64,000 nucleotides of DNA, taken from Lysobacterales bacterium (GTDB taxonomy: Bacteria > Pseudomonadota > Gammaproteobacteria > Xanthomonadales > SZUA-36). This document shows positions 53,451 to 62,154 of the stretch, piece by piece. The notes under the pieces were generated by a model. That model made no database searches, was not told where the DNA came from, and saw only the letters and a program-made list of their open reading frames with translations. Position numbers and translations under genes: made by a program. Each line of letters starts with the position of its first letter. Position 1 is the first letter of the stretch. The stretch spans positions 1 to 64,000 of the forward strand of contig JABDLD010000023.1 of assembly GCA_013001885.1 (NCBI GenBank), written 5' to 3'.

Positions 53451-54515
53451 TCATTCTCGGTCTTTTAGCCTGCTAAAATCCAGCCAGTCGTCCCGCGCCC
53501 GGCGTCTCCACAAGCGGCGGGCCTGATCCTGCATGTTCACAAATTCATCCCCCTCGTCTACGATTTCCAGGCCCAGAAGGGTCTCAATAATGTCCTCCAG
53601 GGTCAGTATTCCCACGGGACTGCCAAATTCGTCCACGACCTGCGCAATATGAGCACGCACACGAAGCACATGGTTAAATGCCTCAGCGAGTGTCAACGAT
53701 TTGGGAAGAATGGGAATCTCACGCATGAAGAGCGCAAGGCTCTCATTTGATTGGCCGCTGGCCTGTGCCAACAGCAGGTCACCACGCAAAACGAAGCCTT
53801 CCACGTGGTCAGGGTCGTCACTGTAGACCGGTATCCTGGAAAACCTTACTTGCTCGTGGTGGTGAAAATAATCTACGACCAACATATTTCTAGGCAGAGA
53901 AAAAACAACCGTTCGTGGTGTCATTGCATCTTTCACTCGGATTTCGCGCAGTAACAACAGGTTTCGAAGGACATCCGACTCCCGTTCAGCGAGTTGGCCC
54001 TCCCGCGCGCTGAGTTCAGCCATGACAGCAAATTCCTCGCGGTCAAACCCGCTGACTGTTTGGCCCTCTGCAAGACCCCTTGTCATTTTCTCCACGAGCA
54101 TTACGATCGGATACAACGAGGCGACAAGAAATTTCAGGCCGTAGGCTGTTGCCGGCGCTAATGCTCGCCAGTGATGAGCACCCAGAGTTTTTGGAATTAT
54201 TTCGGATAAAAACAGAATCAGCAAAGTGAGGATTGCCGAGGCAACACCCAGGTAGGCGCTGCCAAAAACAACCGTTACCTGCGCTCCTGCGCCCGCAGCA
54301 CCGATCGTGTGCGCGATCGTATTGAGCGTCAGGATGGCGGCCAGTGGTTTGTTGATATTGGACTTGAGTTGACGCAGAAGCGCACCGGATGGTTTTTGTT
54401 GTTTTTCCAGCAACGCCACGTAAGGTGCTGTCACGCTGAGCAGTACCGCCTCAGCAATGGAACACAAAAATGAAAAAACAAGTGCAATAAGAACAAACGT
54501 GATCAGTAACGCCAT
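53451..54515 (-). CDS. CNNM/CorC-type membrane protein with CBS pair
   Basis: A 354-residue protein with an N-terminal four-helix membrane domain (DUF21, about residues 1-170: LLITFVLIALVFSFLCSIAEAVLLS, LFLSEIIPKTLGA), then a CBS pair (about residues 195-320: RVKDAMTPRTVVFSL, AQVVDEFGSPVGILTLEDIIETLLG). The usual C-terminal CorC/HlyC transporter-associated domain is missing, so this is the short form. Relatives are linked to Mg2+ or Co2+ transport and were once called hemolysins. ATG 54515 keeps the first helix at the N-terminus. Confidence 0.88.
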   Translation of the reverse strand: MALLITFVLIALVFSFLCSIAEAVLLSVTAPYVALLEKQQKPSGALLRQLKSNINKPLAAILTLNTIAHTIGAAGAGAQVTVVFGSAYLGVASAILTLLILFLSEIIPKTLGAHHWRALAPATAYGLKFLVASLYPIVMLVEKMTRGLAEGQTVSGFDREEFAVMAELSAREGQLAERESDVLRNLLLLREIRVKDAMTPRTVVFSLPRNMLVVDYFHHHEQVRFSRIPVYSDDPDHVEGFVLRGDLLLAQASGQSNESLALFMREIPILPKSLTLAEAFNHVLRVRAHIAQVVDEFGSPVGILTLEDIIETLLGLEIVDEGDEFVNMQDQARRLWRRRARDDWLDFSRLKDRE

Positions 54516-54660
54516 CGCCGCTCCATACCAGGCTGATACGACTCGCAATACGAATCATGACAACGTCAGCAATACCCGGGGATTGCTGGGCTTGCGAGTG
54601 GGAACTCTAAAACTAATTATATACCCGGAGGCTACAAAACCTGATGGAGTTGCACTCAGT

Positions 54661-57258
54661 TCACTCGAAACCGTCTTTGAGCAAAACTTCCTGCATCTCG
54701 GCTGAAGTTTTGAAGCTCCAGGTACAGCCGCGCACGCTACCCTCGGCGTTCACTTCATCGACCCGCCAGTAGTAGGTCGTATTCGCCACAAGGGGGCCGG
54801 GATTGAGCGAAGTGCCGGTCTGGTTGCCGTGGAGATCACCCGGACCCAGCGGATTGGCGGTGCCGAAATAGACATTATGAGAATCCGATTGTGAACCGGC
54901 AGTCCACTGTAGTTCGATGCTCAGGCCCACATCTGAGGCGCCATCGGGCGGGCTGGGTTCGATGGCCGGCGCCGGCAGGCTTTCCGGGGCAGGCAAGGCT
55001 TCAAAGATCTCCAGTTCGATGTCATCGACCTGCCAGAAATCGCCAGACAAACCGCCATTGCTGTCGAAGCGAAATCGCAGCCGCGCATTCGCTTCGCCCG
55101 ATATGGTCGAGAGGTCAACGACATAACGGCTTGGCAGCGGATTAAAACCCTGAAAAATCCAGACATTGCTCCAGTTCTCACCGCCGTCATTGCTTACATC
55201 GACGTTAATGGACTCTGCTTCGTCGTAGCCATATCCACTGCTGAAACGCAGCACTGCGTCATCGATCGCCGACAGATCGAGAACTGGCGATACGAGGGAC
55301 GTTTCCGTCTGGTTGGAAAAGTTATTGTTGACCATCGCAAAGTTACCGGCGCCACCTGTCAGGTTATCCAGGCGCGGGTCGTCCTCTACCGGCGAATTAA
55401 CCGTCCAACTCACTCCCTCCGTGGTGTCCACACTCCATCCGGCAGGCATTCCGCCGGTAAAGTCTTCTTCGATGAGAAAGACGCCCGCTGGCGGTGGCGC
55501 TTCCACGCTGATGATCAGTGAATATTCCTGCTTCTGGCTGTTCAGCAAAGTCCCTTTATGAGCCACCCGTACGGTGTAAGCGCAGGTGTCCGCGCTGTTG
55601 ACCTTCACTTGTTCCACGTTGTCGCGGATGTTGTCCCCCGTCGTGGCGGCCGCGGCGGGATTCGCTGGATCAAGCACCCACGGCAACCACTCGTTGCCCC
55701 CTCGAGAAATACGCAGGTCCAGGTCATTGACCAACATCAGGTCAGCAGGATCCAGTGCGGGCGCCGGTGGAGAACCCGGGGGATCTGCCCATACGAGCGT
55801 GGCTTTGAGTACTGCGTCCGGTGACGTCACGCTGACGGACCGTGCATCCGTTTCGCTGTTGGCCAGGCTGTTTTCTATAATCTGTTGCTCTGTGCCGTCA
55901 CCGCTGATCACGTTGGCCGCGGACAGAGTATTCAGCAAACCCCAGCCGAAAGCGTAATCCGGGCCTGGCGCAGCACCGGCTTCATCGGCAGAGTGGATAG
56001 CCAGCGCCTTGAGCGTAGCCGCGCGAAGAAAATTGCCCGGGCCGTTCAGCTGCTGATAATGCTGCTGCAGCAGGAGTAGCGAACCGCTGACATTGGGCGC
56101 GGCCATCGAAGTTCCCGCTGCCGCAGCGAAATACGGAGGATCCGGCCAGGCGGAAAAAAGGAAAACACCATTGCCCACCAGGTCCGGCTTGATGCGGCCA
56201 TCATCGGTCGGCCCCCAACCGCTGAAGTCGGCCATGACGACTTGCTGGGGACCCCCTAGCGGTAGATACCCACCCGGCAGATCGTCTACGGCCCCGATGG
56301 TCAGGATGTTTTTGGCCACGCTGTTAGTAGGCAGGCAATCATAACCACCCGGCCAGCAATCCGGATTCCTCGCTGCCGTGGATGTCGAAACAAATTCGCC
56401 TTCCTGGTCAACGATCGTGTATTCCTCGCCCTCGGCGGGTCCGATATCCGTTCGGTCATTTCCGGCGGCCTTGACGATCAGGTAGTAAGGCGCATCGAAC
56501 GCAATCTGGTCCCACAACTGGCTTTCGCTGTCGTAGTAACCGAAATTCGGATCTTCCTGAATAGCGGGATCGGCGCCACCGAACCACCACCAGGTGTCCG
56601 GTGGAGTTGTCGCGCCGGTATAAACCCAGCCGGCGGCGATGCCGTAAGAATGGTTGGATACCAGTTGCCCGTTTGCGGCGGCCCCCGCCATTTCAGCCGT
56701 GTCGGAATTCCAGTCGTAGGCATCCAGTTCCGCGCTGTAAGCCATGCCACGCAGGTCAAGATACAGCAAGCCTGCACCGATCAGCGTCCCCGCGACGTGG
56801 GTGGAATGCTTCCTGATATTGGTTGCAACGTCCGCCTGGGTGACACGGCCGGTGAACTCGACGTGTTCGGAATCGACCGCCCCGAAATCCCATTGAGCCA
56901 TGGTCATTCCGCTGCCATCCAGCGACAGTCCGGCCGGCCCACCAGGCCAGACCTTGTCCGTAGAAACCGTCTGCGCGGCAAGAATGTTGTTGGTCACGTA
57001 AAAAACCGGGCCGATTCCGGGCGCAATGCGCTGCAGTTCGAGCGCTCCGCCGTTTGGCAACTCCCGGCGTTTCGAAATACCGGCACTTCGGGCAAATGCC
57101 TCGACTGCCTTGAGATCCGTAGCATCACGCTGCTGCAGAGTCGCTGCCAGCGCGCGCAATTTTGTTTGGCGAGTCTCGATAGCGACGGAATTTTGAGCGA
57201 ACACCTGGCCGGCCAGGCCAAGTGTGATGAAAAATATCCACGTTTTCTGCAGTTTCAT
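54661..57258 (-). CDS. Secreted subtilisin-like (S8) serine protease, multidomain
   Basis: An 865-residue exported protease. After a signal peptide (to about residue 21) and a short pro-region comes the S8 domain (about residues 115-460). The triad is Asp124 in MAQWDFGAVDSEH, His154 in HSTHVAGTLIG and Ser384 in GTSMAAPNVSG, with oxyanion Asn267 in AAGNDRTD. The C-terminal part has a proprotein-convertase-like beta domain (CAYTVRVAHKGTLLNSQKQEYSLII), a jelly roll (NFAMVNNNFSNQTETSLVSPVLDLSAI) and a fibronectin-like domain (TTYYWRVDEVNAEGS). It ends with KDGFE. It should degrade extracellular protein. It lies behind the GH3 gene on the same strand. Confidence 0.92.
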   Translation of the reverse strand: MKLQKTWIFFITLGLAGQVFAQNSVAIETRQTKLRALAATLQQRDATDLKAVEAFARSAGISKRRELPNGGALELQRIAPGIGPVFYVTNNILAAQTVSTDKVWPGGPAGLSLDGSGMTMAQWDFGAVDSEHVEFTGRVTQADVATNIRKHSTHVAGTLIGAGLLYLDLRGMAYSAELDAYDWNSDTAEMAGAAANGQLVSNHSYGIAAGWVYTGATTPPDTWWWFGGADPAIQEDPNFGYYDSESQLWDQIAFDAPYYLIVKAAGNDRTDIGPAEGEEYTIVDQEGEFVSTSTAARNPDCWPGGYDCLPTNSVAKNILTIGAVDDLPGGYLPLGGPQQVVMADFSGWGPTDDGRIKPDLVGNGVFLFSAWPDPPYFAAAAGTSMAAPNVSGSLLLLQQHYQQLNGPGNFLRAATLKALAIHSADEAGAAPGPDYAFGWGLLNTLSAANVISGDGTEQQIIENSLANSETDARSVSVTSPDAVLKATLVWADPPGSPPAPALDPADLMLVNDLDLRISRGGNEWLPWVLDPANPAAAATTGDNIRDNVEQVKVNSADTCAYTVRVAHKGTLLNSQKQEYSLIISVEAPPPAGVFLIEEDFTGGMPAGWSVDTTEGVSWTVNSPVEDDPRLDNLTGGAGNFAMVNNNFSNQTETSLVSPVLDLSAIDDAVLRFSSGYGYDEAESINVDVSNDGGENWSNVWIFQGFNPLPSRYVVDLSTISGEANARLRFRFDSNGGLSGDFWQVDDIELEIFEALPAPESLPAPAIEPSPPDGASDVGLSIELQWTAGSQSDSHNVYFGTANPLGPGDLHGNQTGTSLNPGPLVANTTYYWRVDEVNAEGSVRGCTWSFKTSAEMQEVLLKDGFE

Positions 57259-57432
57259 GTTCCAAATCCCTTCAACGTCTCCACCTGCGGTGGCGCCGCG
57301 TTAATCCGTTTTGCGGCTGCAGACACCCGCATTATATCCACGAAACCTGCATTACAGTGAATGAATCGCAGCTACCGCATTGAATTCAAGGTATTTCAAA
57401 CAGAATTCGGCCCCGTCAAAAAGCCACGATGA

Positions 57433-59283
57433 TCAAAAGGATTGGAGGCCAGAGCCGAACTTGAAAAGGGCCCGGTCGTCCTGCTGGGTCAGCGGCAGAT
57501 CTTCAACCCCCCGGGGCCAGGCGTAAGGTGATTTACCGGTCGGCCGAAAGCCGTCGGTCGCGAACAGGAAGTCCGCGACACCGGCGCCCTCGGATCCCGG
57601 CAGCCAGGCCGCGATAAAAGCATCGCTCAAGTTCAATTCCGGTTCAATGGCGAGCACCCGCCCGGAAATCAGGACGACCGCCACCTGTTTGCCCAGCGCC
57701 TTGCAGTGCTGCACGATCTGGCTCTGCGCCTCGTTCAGAAACAGCTGGTCGGTGTCACCCTTGAATTCGGCGTAGGGTTCCTCCCCGACCACGGCTACGA
57801 CCTTTTCCGCTGCCATGCCTTCGTAACAACCCGCCTCGGCATATTCAGTCTGTGGCGCGACCGCCCGGATACCGTCAACTATGGTGGTTGCACCCCGGTA
57901 GTTGTCCTTCTGGCCCTGCCAGTGGATGGTCCATCCACCGCTCTGCAGGCCGCTGTTGTTGCCGTGCGTTCCCACCACGGCAATGCGGTCCTCCGGCTTC
58001 AACGGCAACATGCTATTTTCGCTTTTAAGCAACACCAGCGATTCACGCACGGCCTGCCGCGCCACGGCGCGGTGATCATGCGAGCCGACCAGGGCGCTGA
58101 ACTCGGTTTTGGCGAAAGGATCGGCGAACAGGCCCAGCTTGAATTTGAGCCGCAGAATTCTCCGGACGGCGTCGTCGATCCGGCTGATAGCTACGGTTTT
58201 GTCGAGCACCGAGGATTTCAGGTCCGCCATGAACTCCTCGTGATTTCCGGGCTGCATGGCCATGTCGATGCCGGCATTGATGACCGTGTGCGCAGGCCCG
58301 AACCGCAAACCGCCGTTCCAGTCGGTCAGCACCACGCCCTGAAAGCCCAGTTCGCCCTTGAGCACTTCATTCACCAGGTAGCCGTTCTGATGCATGTTTA
58401 CGCCGTTGTAGGAGTTGAACCCCGCCATGATGGCGGCTACTCCGTCCTCGACCGCCCGGGCGTAGGGGGGCAGATACAACTCGCGCATGGTCTGATCGCT
58501 CATTACCGCATCACCGCCTTCAATCCCGCCCTGCGTCGCGCCGTCCGCGATGTAATGCTTGGCGGTCGCGGCTACGGTGTGGCGTGCCGCCAGGCTTTCT
58601 CCCTGGTGGCCCCGGACCGAAGCGCTGACCGCGGCAATCGTCAAATCCCGGTCTTCGGTGAACCCTTCGTACACCCGCCCCCAATGCTCGTGTTGCGGCA
58701 TTGCGATGCATGGCGAAAAGGTCCAGTTGAATCCCGTGCCCGCCGTTTCGATGGCGGTGATTTCGGCAGCTCGCTGAATCAGGCTCAGGTTGCGGGTTGC
58801 AGCCATCCCGATGTTGTGCGGAAAGATGACTGCGCCTTCAAAGGTGTTCTGTCCGTGGATGGCATCCACACCGATCAACAGCGGTATACCCAGGCGCGTC
58901 TGCAGGGCCTGCCATTGGAACTCCTCGAACTTGCGCACCCAGTCGTCTGCCAGGTCACCGGGCACCGGTCCTTCGGTATGAATGATGGCGCCGATTGCCT
59001 CCTGCCGAATAACTTCCGGAGACACGCCGTTGTGCCATACGGACTGGGTCATCTGGCCGATTTTCTCATCCAGAGTCATCTCGGCCAGAAGCGCCTCCAC
59101 CATCTTCTCGTGGGAGTCGTACTTACAGAGATTGAATTTTTGCTCGCCCCACAGGCAGACGACATCGGTCTGCTTCGGGTCCGAACTTAACGGCGTGATG
59201 GAACAGGTGAGCAGGCCGCAGCCTGTAAACAGTATCAGGAGAATTCTTAACGCTTGATTCAATTTTGGCCTCGCTTGATGCAT
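57433..59283 (-). CDS. GH3 beta-glucosidase lipoprotein
   Basis: A 616-residue family 3 glycoside hydrolase. ATG 59283 gives a lipoprotein-like signal (ILLILFTGCGLLTCS). Family blocks are MTLDEKIGQMTQ, LLIGVDAIHGQ, the catalytic nucleophile Asp in GFQGVVLTDWNGGL, and in the second domain ESLVLLKSENSMLPLKPEDRIAVVG. LPGSEGAGVADFLF is the common late motif. It should release glucose from beta-1,3 or beta-1,4 oligosaccharides in the periplasm or at the surface, finishing the work of the GH16 enzyme at 31322-32596. A frame extending to 59517 lacks a signal and is not used. Confidence 0.93.
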   Translation of the reverse strand: MHQARPKLNQALRILLILFTGCGLLTCSITPLSSDPKQTDVVCLWGEQKFNLCKYDSHEKMVEALLAEMTLDEKIGQMTQSVWHNGVSPEVIRQEAIGAIIHTEGPVPGDLADDWVRKFEEFQWQALQTRLGIPLLIGVDAIHGQNTFEGAVIFPHNIGMAATRNLSLIQRAAEITAIETAGTGFNWTFSPCIAMPQHEHWGRVYEGFTEDRDLTIAAVSASVRGHQGESLAARHTVAATAKHYIADGATQGGIEGGDAVMSDQTMRELYLPPYARAVEDGVAAIMAGFNSYNGVNMHQNGYLVNEVLKGELGFQGVVLTDWNGGLRFGPAHTVINAGIDMAMQPGNHEEFMADLKSSVLDKTVAISRIDDAVRRILRLKFKLGLFADPFAKTEFSALVGSHDHRAVARQAVRESLVLLKSENSMLPLKPEDRIAVVGTHGNNSGLQSGGWTIHWQGQKDNYRGATTIVDGIRAVAPQTEYAEAGCYEGMAAEKVVAVVGEEPYAEFKGDTDQLFLNEAQSQIVQHCKALGKQVAVVLISGRVLAIEPELNLSDAFIAAWLPGSEGAGVADFLFATDGFRPTGKSPYAWPRGVEDLPLTQQDDRALFKFGSGLQSF

Positions 59284-59471
59284 GAAAACGGTTACTTTGC
59301 CCCAGCCTGCTTCGCCAGCGCCGCGTCCAGCATCTTGATCAATGCCTCGCGATCGTAAGGAAGCGAAACATGAGGGGCTCCGGAGTGTTTTGATGAGGCG
59401 GACTATAGCATCCGGGTAAATATGCCGCATAGCGTCTGGACCATTGCGTGTACTTACTGAAATCAGAGAAA

Positions 59472-59506
59472 AAAAATCTCGCGGCGATGAGCGCCGCGAG
59501 ATTTTT
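59472..59506 (-). terminator. Rho-independent terminator downstream of the IPTL-CTERM gene
   Basis: AAAAATCTCGCGGCG (59472-59486) and CGCCGCGAGATTTTT (59492-59506) form a perfect 15-bp GC-rich stem with a five-base loop and T-runs on both strands. It lies 27 bases past the stop of the minus-strand IPTL-CTERM gene and ahead of the GH3 gene, so the two are likely separate transcripts. Confidence 0.88.
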
Positions 59507-59532
59507 AATAAACCCAATCTATTTACAGAGGT

Positions 59533-60744
59533 TTATACAAAACGCCTGAAACCTGCCAGGCCCAGACCCAACATCAACAAGGCCAGGATGGCTGTGCCTG
59601 CTCTGCCGAGCGTCGGAACGCCCTCAAAGAACAGGGTGTTGTCAAAAGTGCAGGTGGCCGATTCATCGTCCAACAAAATCTGGCCATTGCAAGCCGCACT
59701 CGCGGACTTTTCGGCACCGGACTGAGGCACGTTTTGCGCGGCGCTGCATTGGGTGGCGCCGTTCACGGTTTCCACATCGACCGTTACGGAATCTCCATCA
59801 TTCAGTAGGACCACGATCTCGTAGTCTGATACCGACACCGGATCAGTGCCGTTATCCAGGCTGAAACCGGTGATTGGCGTCGCGCAGCTGACGGTGGCCT
59901 CGATTGTCAGGTCTTCGCCCAACAGTTCGGGTTCTGCCACGAACCAGTCAGTGGTCACTATATATTCAGCGGCTCCGGTCTCGCTCGCAGCCAGTTTAAC
60001 GTTGTCGTAGAGCGCAGCTGAAGTCGCCCAGGATTGGCCGAGGTTTTCCGCCAGGTCGTTATAAAATCCGAACTGAAGCAGTTCGCCGACCCACTCCGGG
60101 GGAACGTCGAATTCAATATACTGGAACCGCGTGCTGACGTTACTGGGGGAGGTGGCCGGCGGGGGAGCGGTCAAAACGGTCTCGAAAGACAGGGTCGCAA
60201 AGCTGTTGTTACTGGATCTGAGTACCTTCACGAATGCGGCGGTAATTTCCCCGTTCGCCGGGGCGCCGAATTGGTCTTTTGCCACTTCGAACGAAAACGT
60301 GTGCGGGCCGGAAGCGCCGATGGTTTCTTCCTTGAACACCAGGACCCGCTCGCAGCTTGTCGCCCCATTGTATTGATTTCCATAAACGCGCAGCATATTG
60401 CCGAGGGCACCGTCCCATGCCGGAACTTCCAGGCCAGCCCGATAATAGCTATCGCCAGCACCGACATCGGCGCTTGCGGTCCAGTAATTGCGATTATCAG
60501 CCGGGTAATCACTGGGGTCCCCATCGGAAAAAGGGCCGAATTCGCCGGTTGGAGAACCGGTACACGTGTTGCCGCCATAAGTCTGGTCGAACCAGGTCCA
60601 GTTGTTGCCGATCAGCGGCTGGTCCTTGACGCGGTCTTCGAAATCATCGAAAAAAATCGTTTGCGCCTCTAACCGGGCCTGATACCCCCCAGCGACCAAC
60701 AGCGCGAAAATGAGCAACATGGAACGGCTCACAGAAATCTTCAT
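59533..60744 (-). CDS. Secreted protein with IPTL-CTERM-like sorting signal and module shared with the protein at 30072
   Basis: A 403-residue exported protein (signal peptide ends near LEA-QT). Residues about 30-260 (FFDDFEDRVKDQPLIGNNW, NYWTASADVGAGDSYYRAGL, FGFYNDLAENLGQSWATSAA) closely match the N-terminal module at 30072-31298. A Cys-containing linker (CNGQILLDDESATCTFDNT) leads to FEGVPTLGRAGTAIL, a hydrophobic helix and terminal GFRRFV, the layout of IPTL-CTERM signals handled by exosortase-type enzymes. GAGGAG six bases before the ATG at 60744 fixes the start. No exosortase gene is in the window. The role is probably surface-linked glycan binding. Confidence 0.83.
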   Translation of the reverse strand: MKISVSRSMLLIFALLVAGGYQARLEAQTIFFDDFEDRVKDQPLIGNNWTWFDQTYGGNTCTGSPTGEFGPFSDGDPSDYPADNRNYWTASADVGAGDSYYRAGLEVPAWDGALGNMLRVYGNQYNGATSCERVLVFKEETIGASGPHTFSFEVAKDQFGAPANGEITAAFVKVLRSSNNSFATLSFETVLTAPPPATSPSNVSTRFQYIEFDVPPEWVGELLQFGFYNDLAENLGQSWATSAALYDNVKLAASETGAAEYIVTTDWFVAEPELLGEDLTIEATVSCATPITGFSLDNGTDPVSVSDYEIVVLLNDGDSVTVDVETVNGATQCSAAQNVPQSGAEKSASAACNGQILLDDESATCTFDNTLFFEGVPTLGRAGTAILALLMLGLGLAGFRRFV

Positions 60745-60879
60745 AACGAACTCCTCATAGGCAGCGAGACTTGCATAATTGTCAGATAGTACACTAGTAA
60801 CTCGCTTTTTAAACCGCAGGATGACCCCCGCGGACCATTTTATTTTCAAACTGTTGTCCTGGGTCAATTGGCGCAAAAG

Positions 60880-60906
60880 TGAAAAAGGGGTCAGAATTTT
60901 TTTCTT
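60880..60906. repeat. Possible remnant of a GGGGTCAGA-type dispersed repeat
   Basis: GTGAAAAAGGGGTCAGAATT is followed by a T-run. The core AAAAAGGGGTCAGA is one I associate with termini of dispersed palindromic elements near REP-associated transposases in proteobacteria. Only one half is present and no transposase is nearby. Confidence 0.3.
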
Positions 60907-61012
60907 GAGCTCTTGTTTTTTCAGGTTACCGTGCATGACCATTTCGAGCCCGGCCATTTTTCGATCTATACTGAGCATTGGTTTTTTCCGGCAGGTAAAC
61001 GACAGGTTTGAA

Positions 61013-62032
61013 ATGCCGACGAACGTTACAGCGGATTACAAGAAAGCCGAGGACGCCTTCCGCAAGGCCCGCGACCCAAGCGAGCGGCTCGAATGCCTGC
61101 GCGAGATGATGCGCACCATTCCCAGGCACAAAGGCACCGAGCACCTCCAGGCCGACATCAAGAGCCGCATCAAGCATCTCACGGCGGAATTGAGCGCCCC
61201 GAAAAAAGGCGGCAAACGCAGCGGCCCATCGCATGTCGTGCGCCCGGACGGCGCCGCCCAGCTGTGCCTCCTGGGACCGCCGAATGCCGGCAAATCGAGT
61301 CTGCACAGCCGCCTGACCGGTTCACGCACGGAAATTGGCCCGTACCCTCACACCACCCATCTACCTGTGCCCGGAATGCATGCGCACGAGGATATCCATT
61401 TCCAGCTGGTGGACCTGCCGCCGGTTTCCGGCGATTTCATGGAACCGTGGCTGGTGGCCACTCTGAATCCGGCCGACGGTGCGCTGCTGGTGATCGATGT
61501 GAGTGATCCTGAATGCCTCGAGCAGATACCGGCCATCATGACGAAGCTGGCGGAGAAAAAGATATTTCTGCACGGGCACTGGCCGGGCCTCGCGGCTGAA
61601 GCGGAAGCCCCACCCGGTGCGGATGATCCGTTCCGTCTCGACCTGCCTGCACTGCTGATCGCCAACAAGAGCGACCTCGACCCGGATCCGGAGGAAGTCG
61701 AGGTCCTGGAAGAGTTGCTTGGTTTAGATTTTCCGGCGCTGACCGTGTCCGCGCAGACCGGCGAAGGGCTGGAGGCGTTGGGGCCCTTTCTCTTTCGGGC
61801 GCTCGAGATCGTGCGGGTCTATACCAAGTCGCCGGGCAAACCGCCCGATAGTGATAAACCGTTTACGGTGCGCCGCGGCGACACGGTGCTGGACGTCGCC
61901 CGGCTGGTGCACCGGGACCTCGCCCGTGATCTGAAATTCGCCCGCATGTGGGGTAAGAACGTGTTCGACGGCCAGCAGACCGGACCGGAGCACGAGGTTG
62001 AAGACGGCGATGTCGTGGAGTTGCACCTGTAG
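61013..62032 (+). CDS. DRG-like GTPase with C-terminal TGS domain
   Basis: A 339-residue GTPase of the OBG superfamily. Residues about 1-60 form a charged helical region (SRIKHLTAELSAPKKGGKR). G1 is LGPPNAGKSSL, G2 lies in IGPYPHTTHLPVPG, G3 is VDLPP and G4 is ANKSDLD. The C-terminal TGS domain is PFTVRRGDTVLDVARLVHRDL, ending FDGQQTGPEHEVEDGDVVELHL. This architecture is that of eukaryotic and archaeal DRG proteins, which act on translating ribosomes; bacterial versions are little studied. G3 has Pro-Pro where DRG normally has Pro-Gly. ATG 61013 starts the domain; the frame before it is non-coding. Confidence 0.85.
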   Translation: MPTNVTADYKKAEDAFRKARDPSERLECLREMMRTIPRHKGTEHLQADIKSRIKHLTAELSAPKKGGKRSGPSHVVRPDGAAQLCLLGPPNAGKSSLHSRLTGSRTEIGPYPHTTHLPVPGMHAHEDIHFQLVDLPPVSGDFMEPWLVATLNPADGALLVIDVSDPECLEQIPAIMTKLAEKKIFLHGHWPGLAAEAEAPPGADDPFRLDLPALLIANKSDLDPDPEEVEVLEELLGLDFPALTVSAQTGEGLEALGPFLFRALEIVRVYTKSPGKPPDSDKPFTVRRGDTVLDVARLVHRDLARDLKFARMWGKNVFDGQQTGPEHEVEDGDVVELHL

Positions 62033-62154
62033 GCCGGGTTGTGTTCACAGCTTGAGTCGCATTCCGATCCCGGAGATTAACTTGAAAGGATGGGATGAAC
62101 CGGTGTATATCTCTGCGAACTGATTTTCATGCTTACGCCCTTAGAGAGATCAAT

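Noticed and set aside
57706-59190. Long plus-strand open frame of about 494 codons
   Set aside because: Antisense to the clear GH3 glucosidase; composition (many His, Arg, Gln) is that of a frame shadow in GC-rich DNA.
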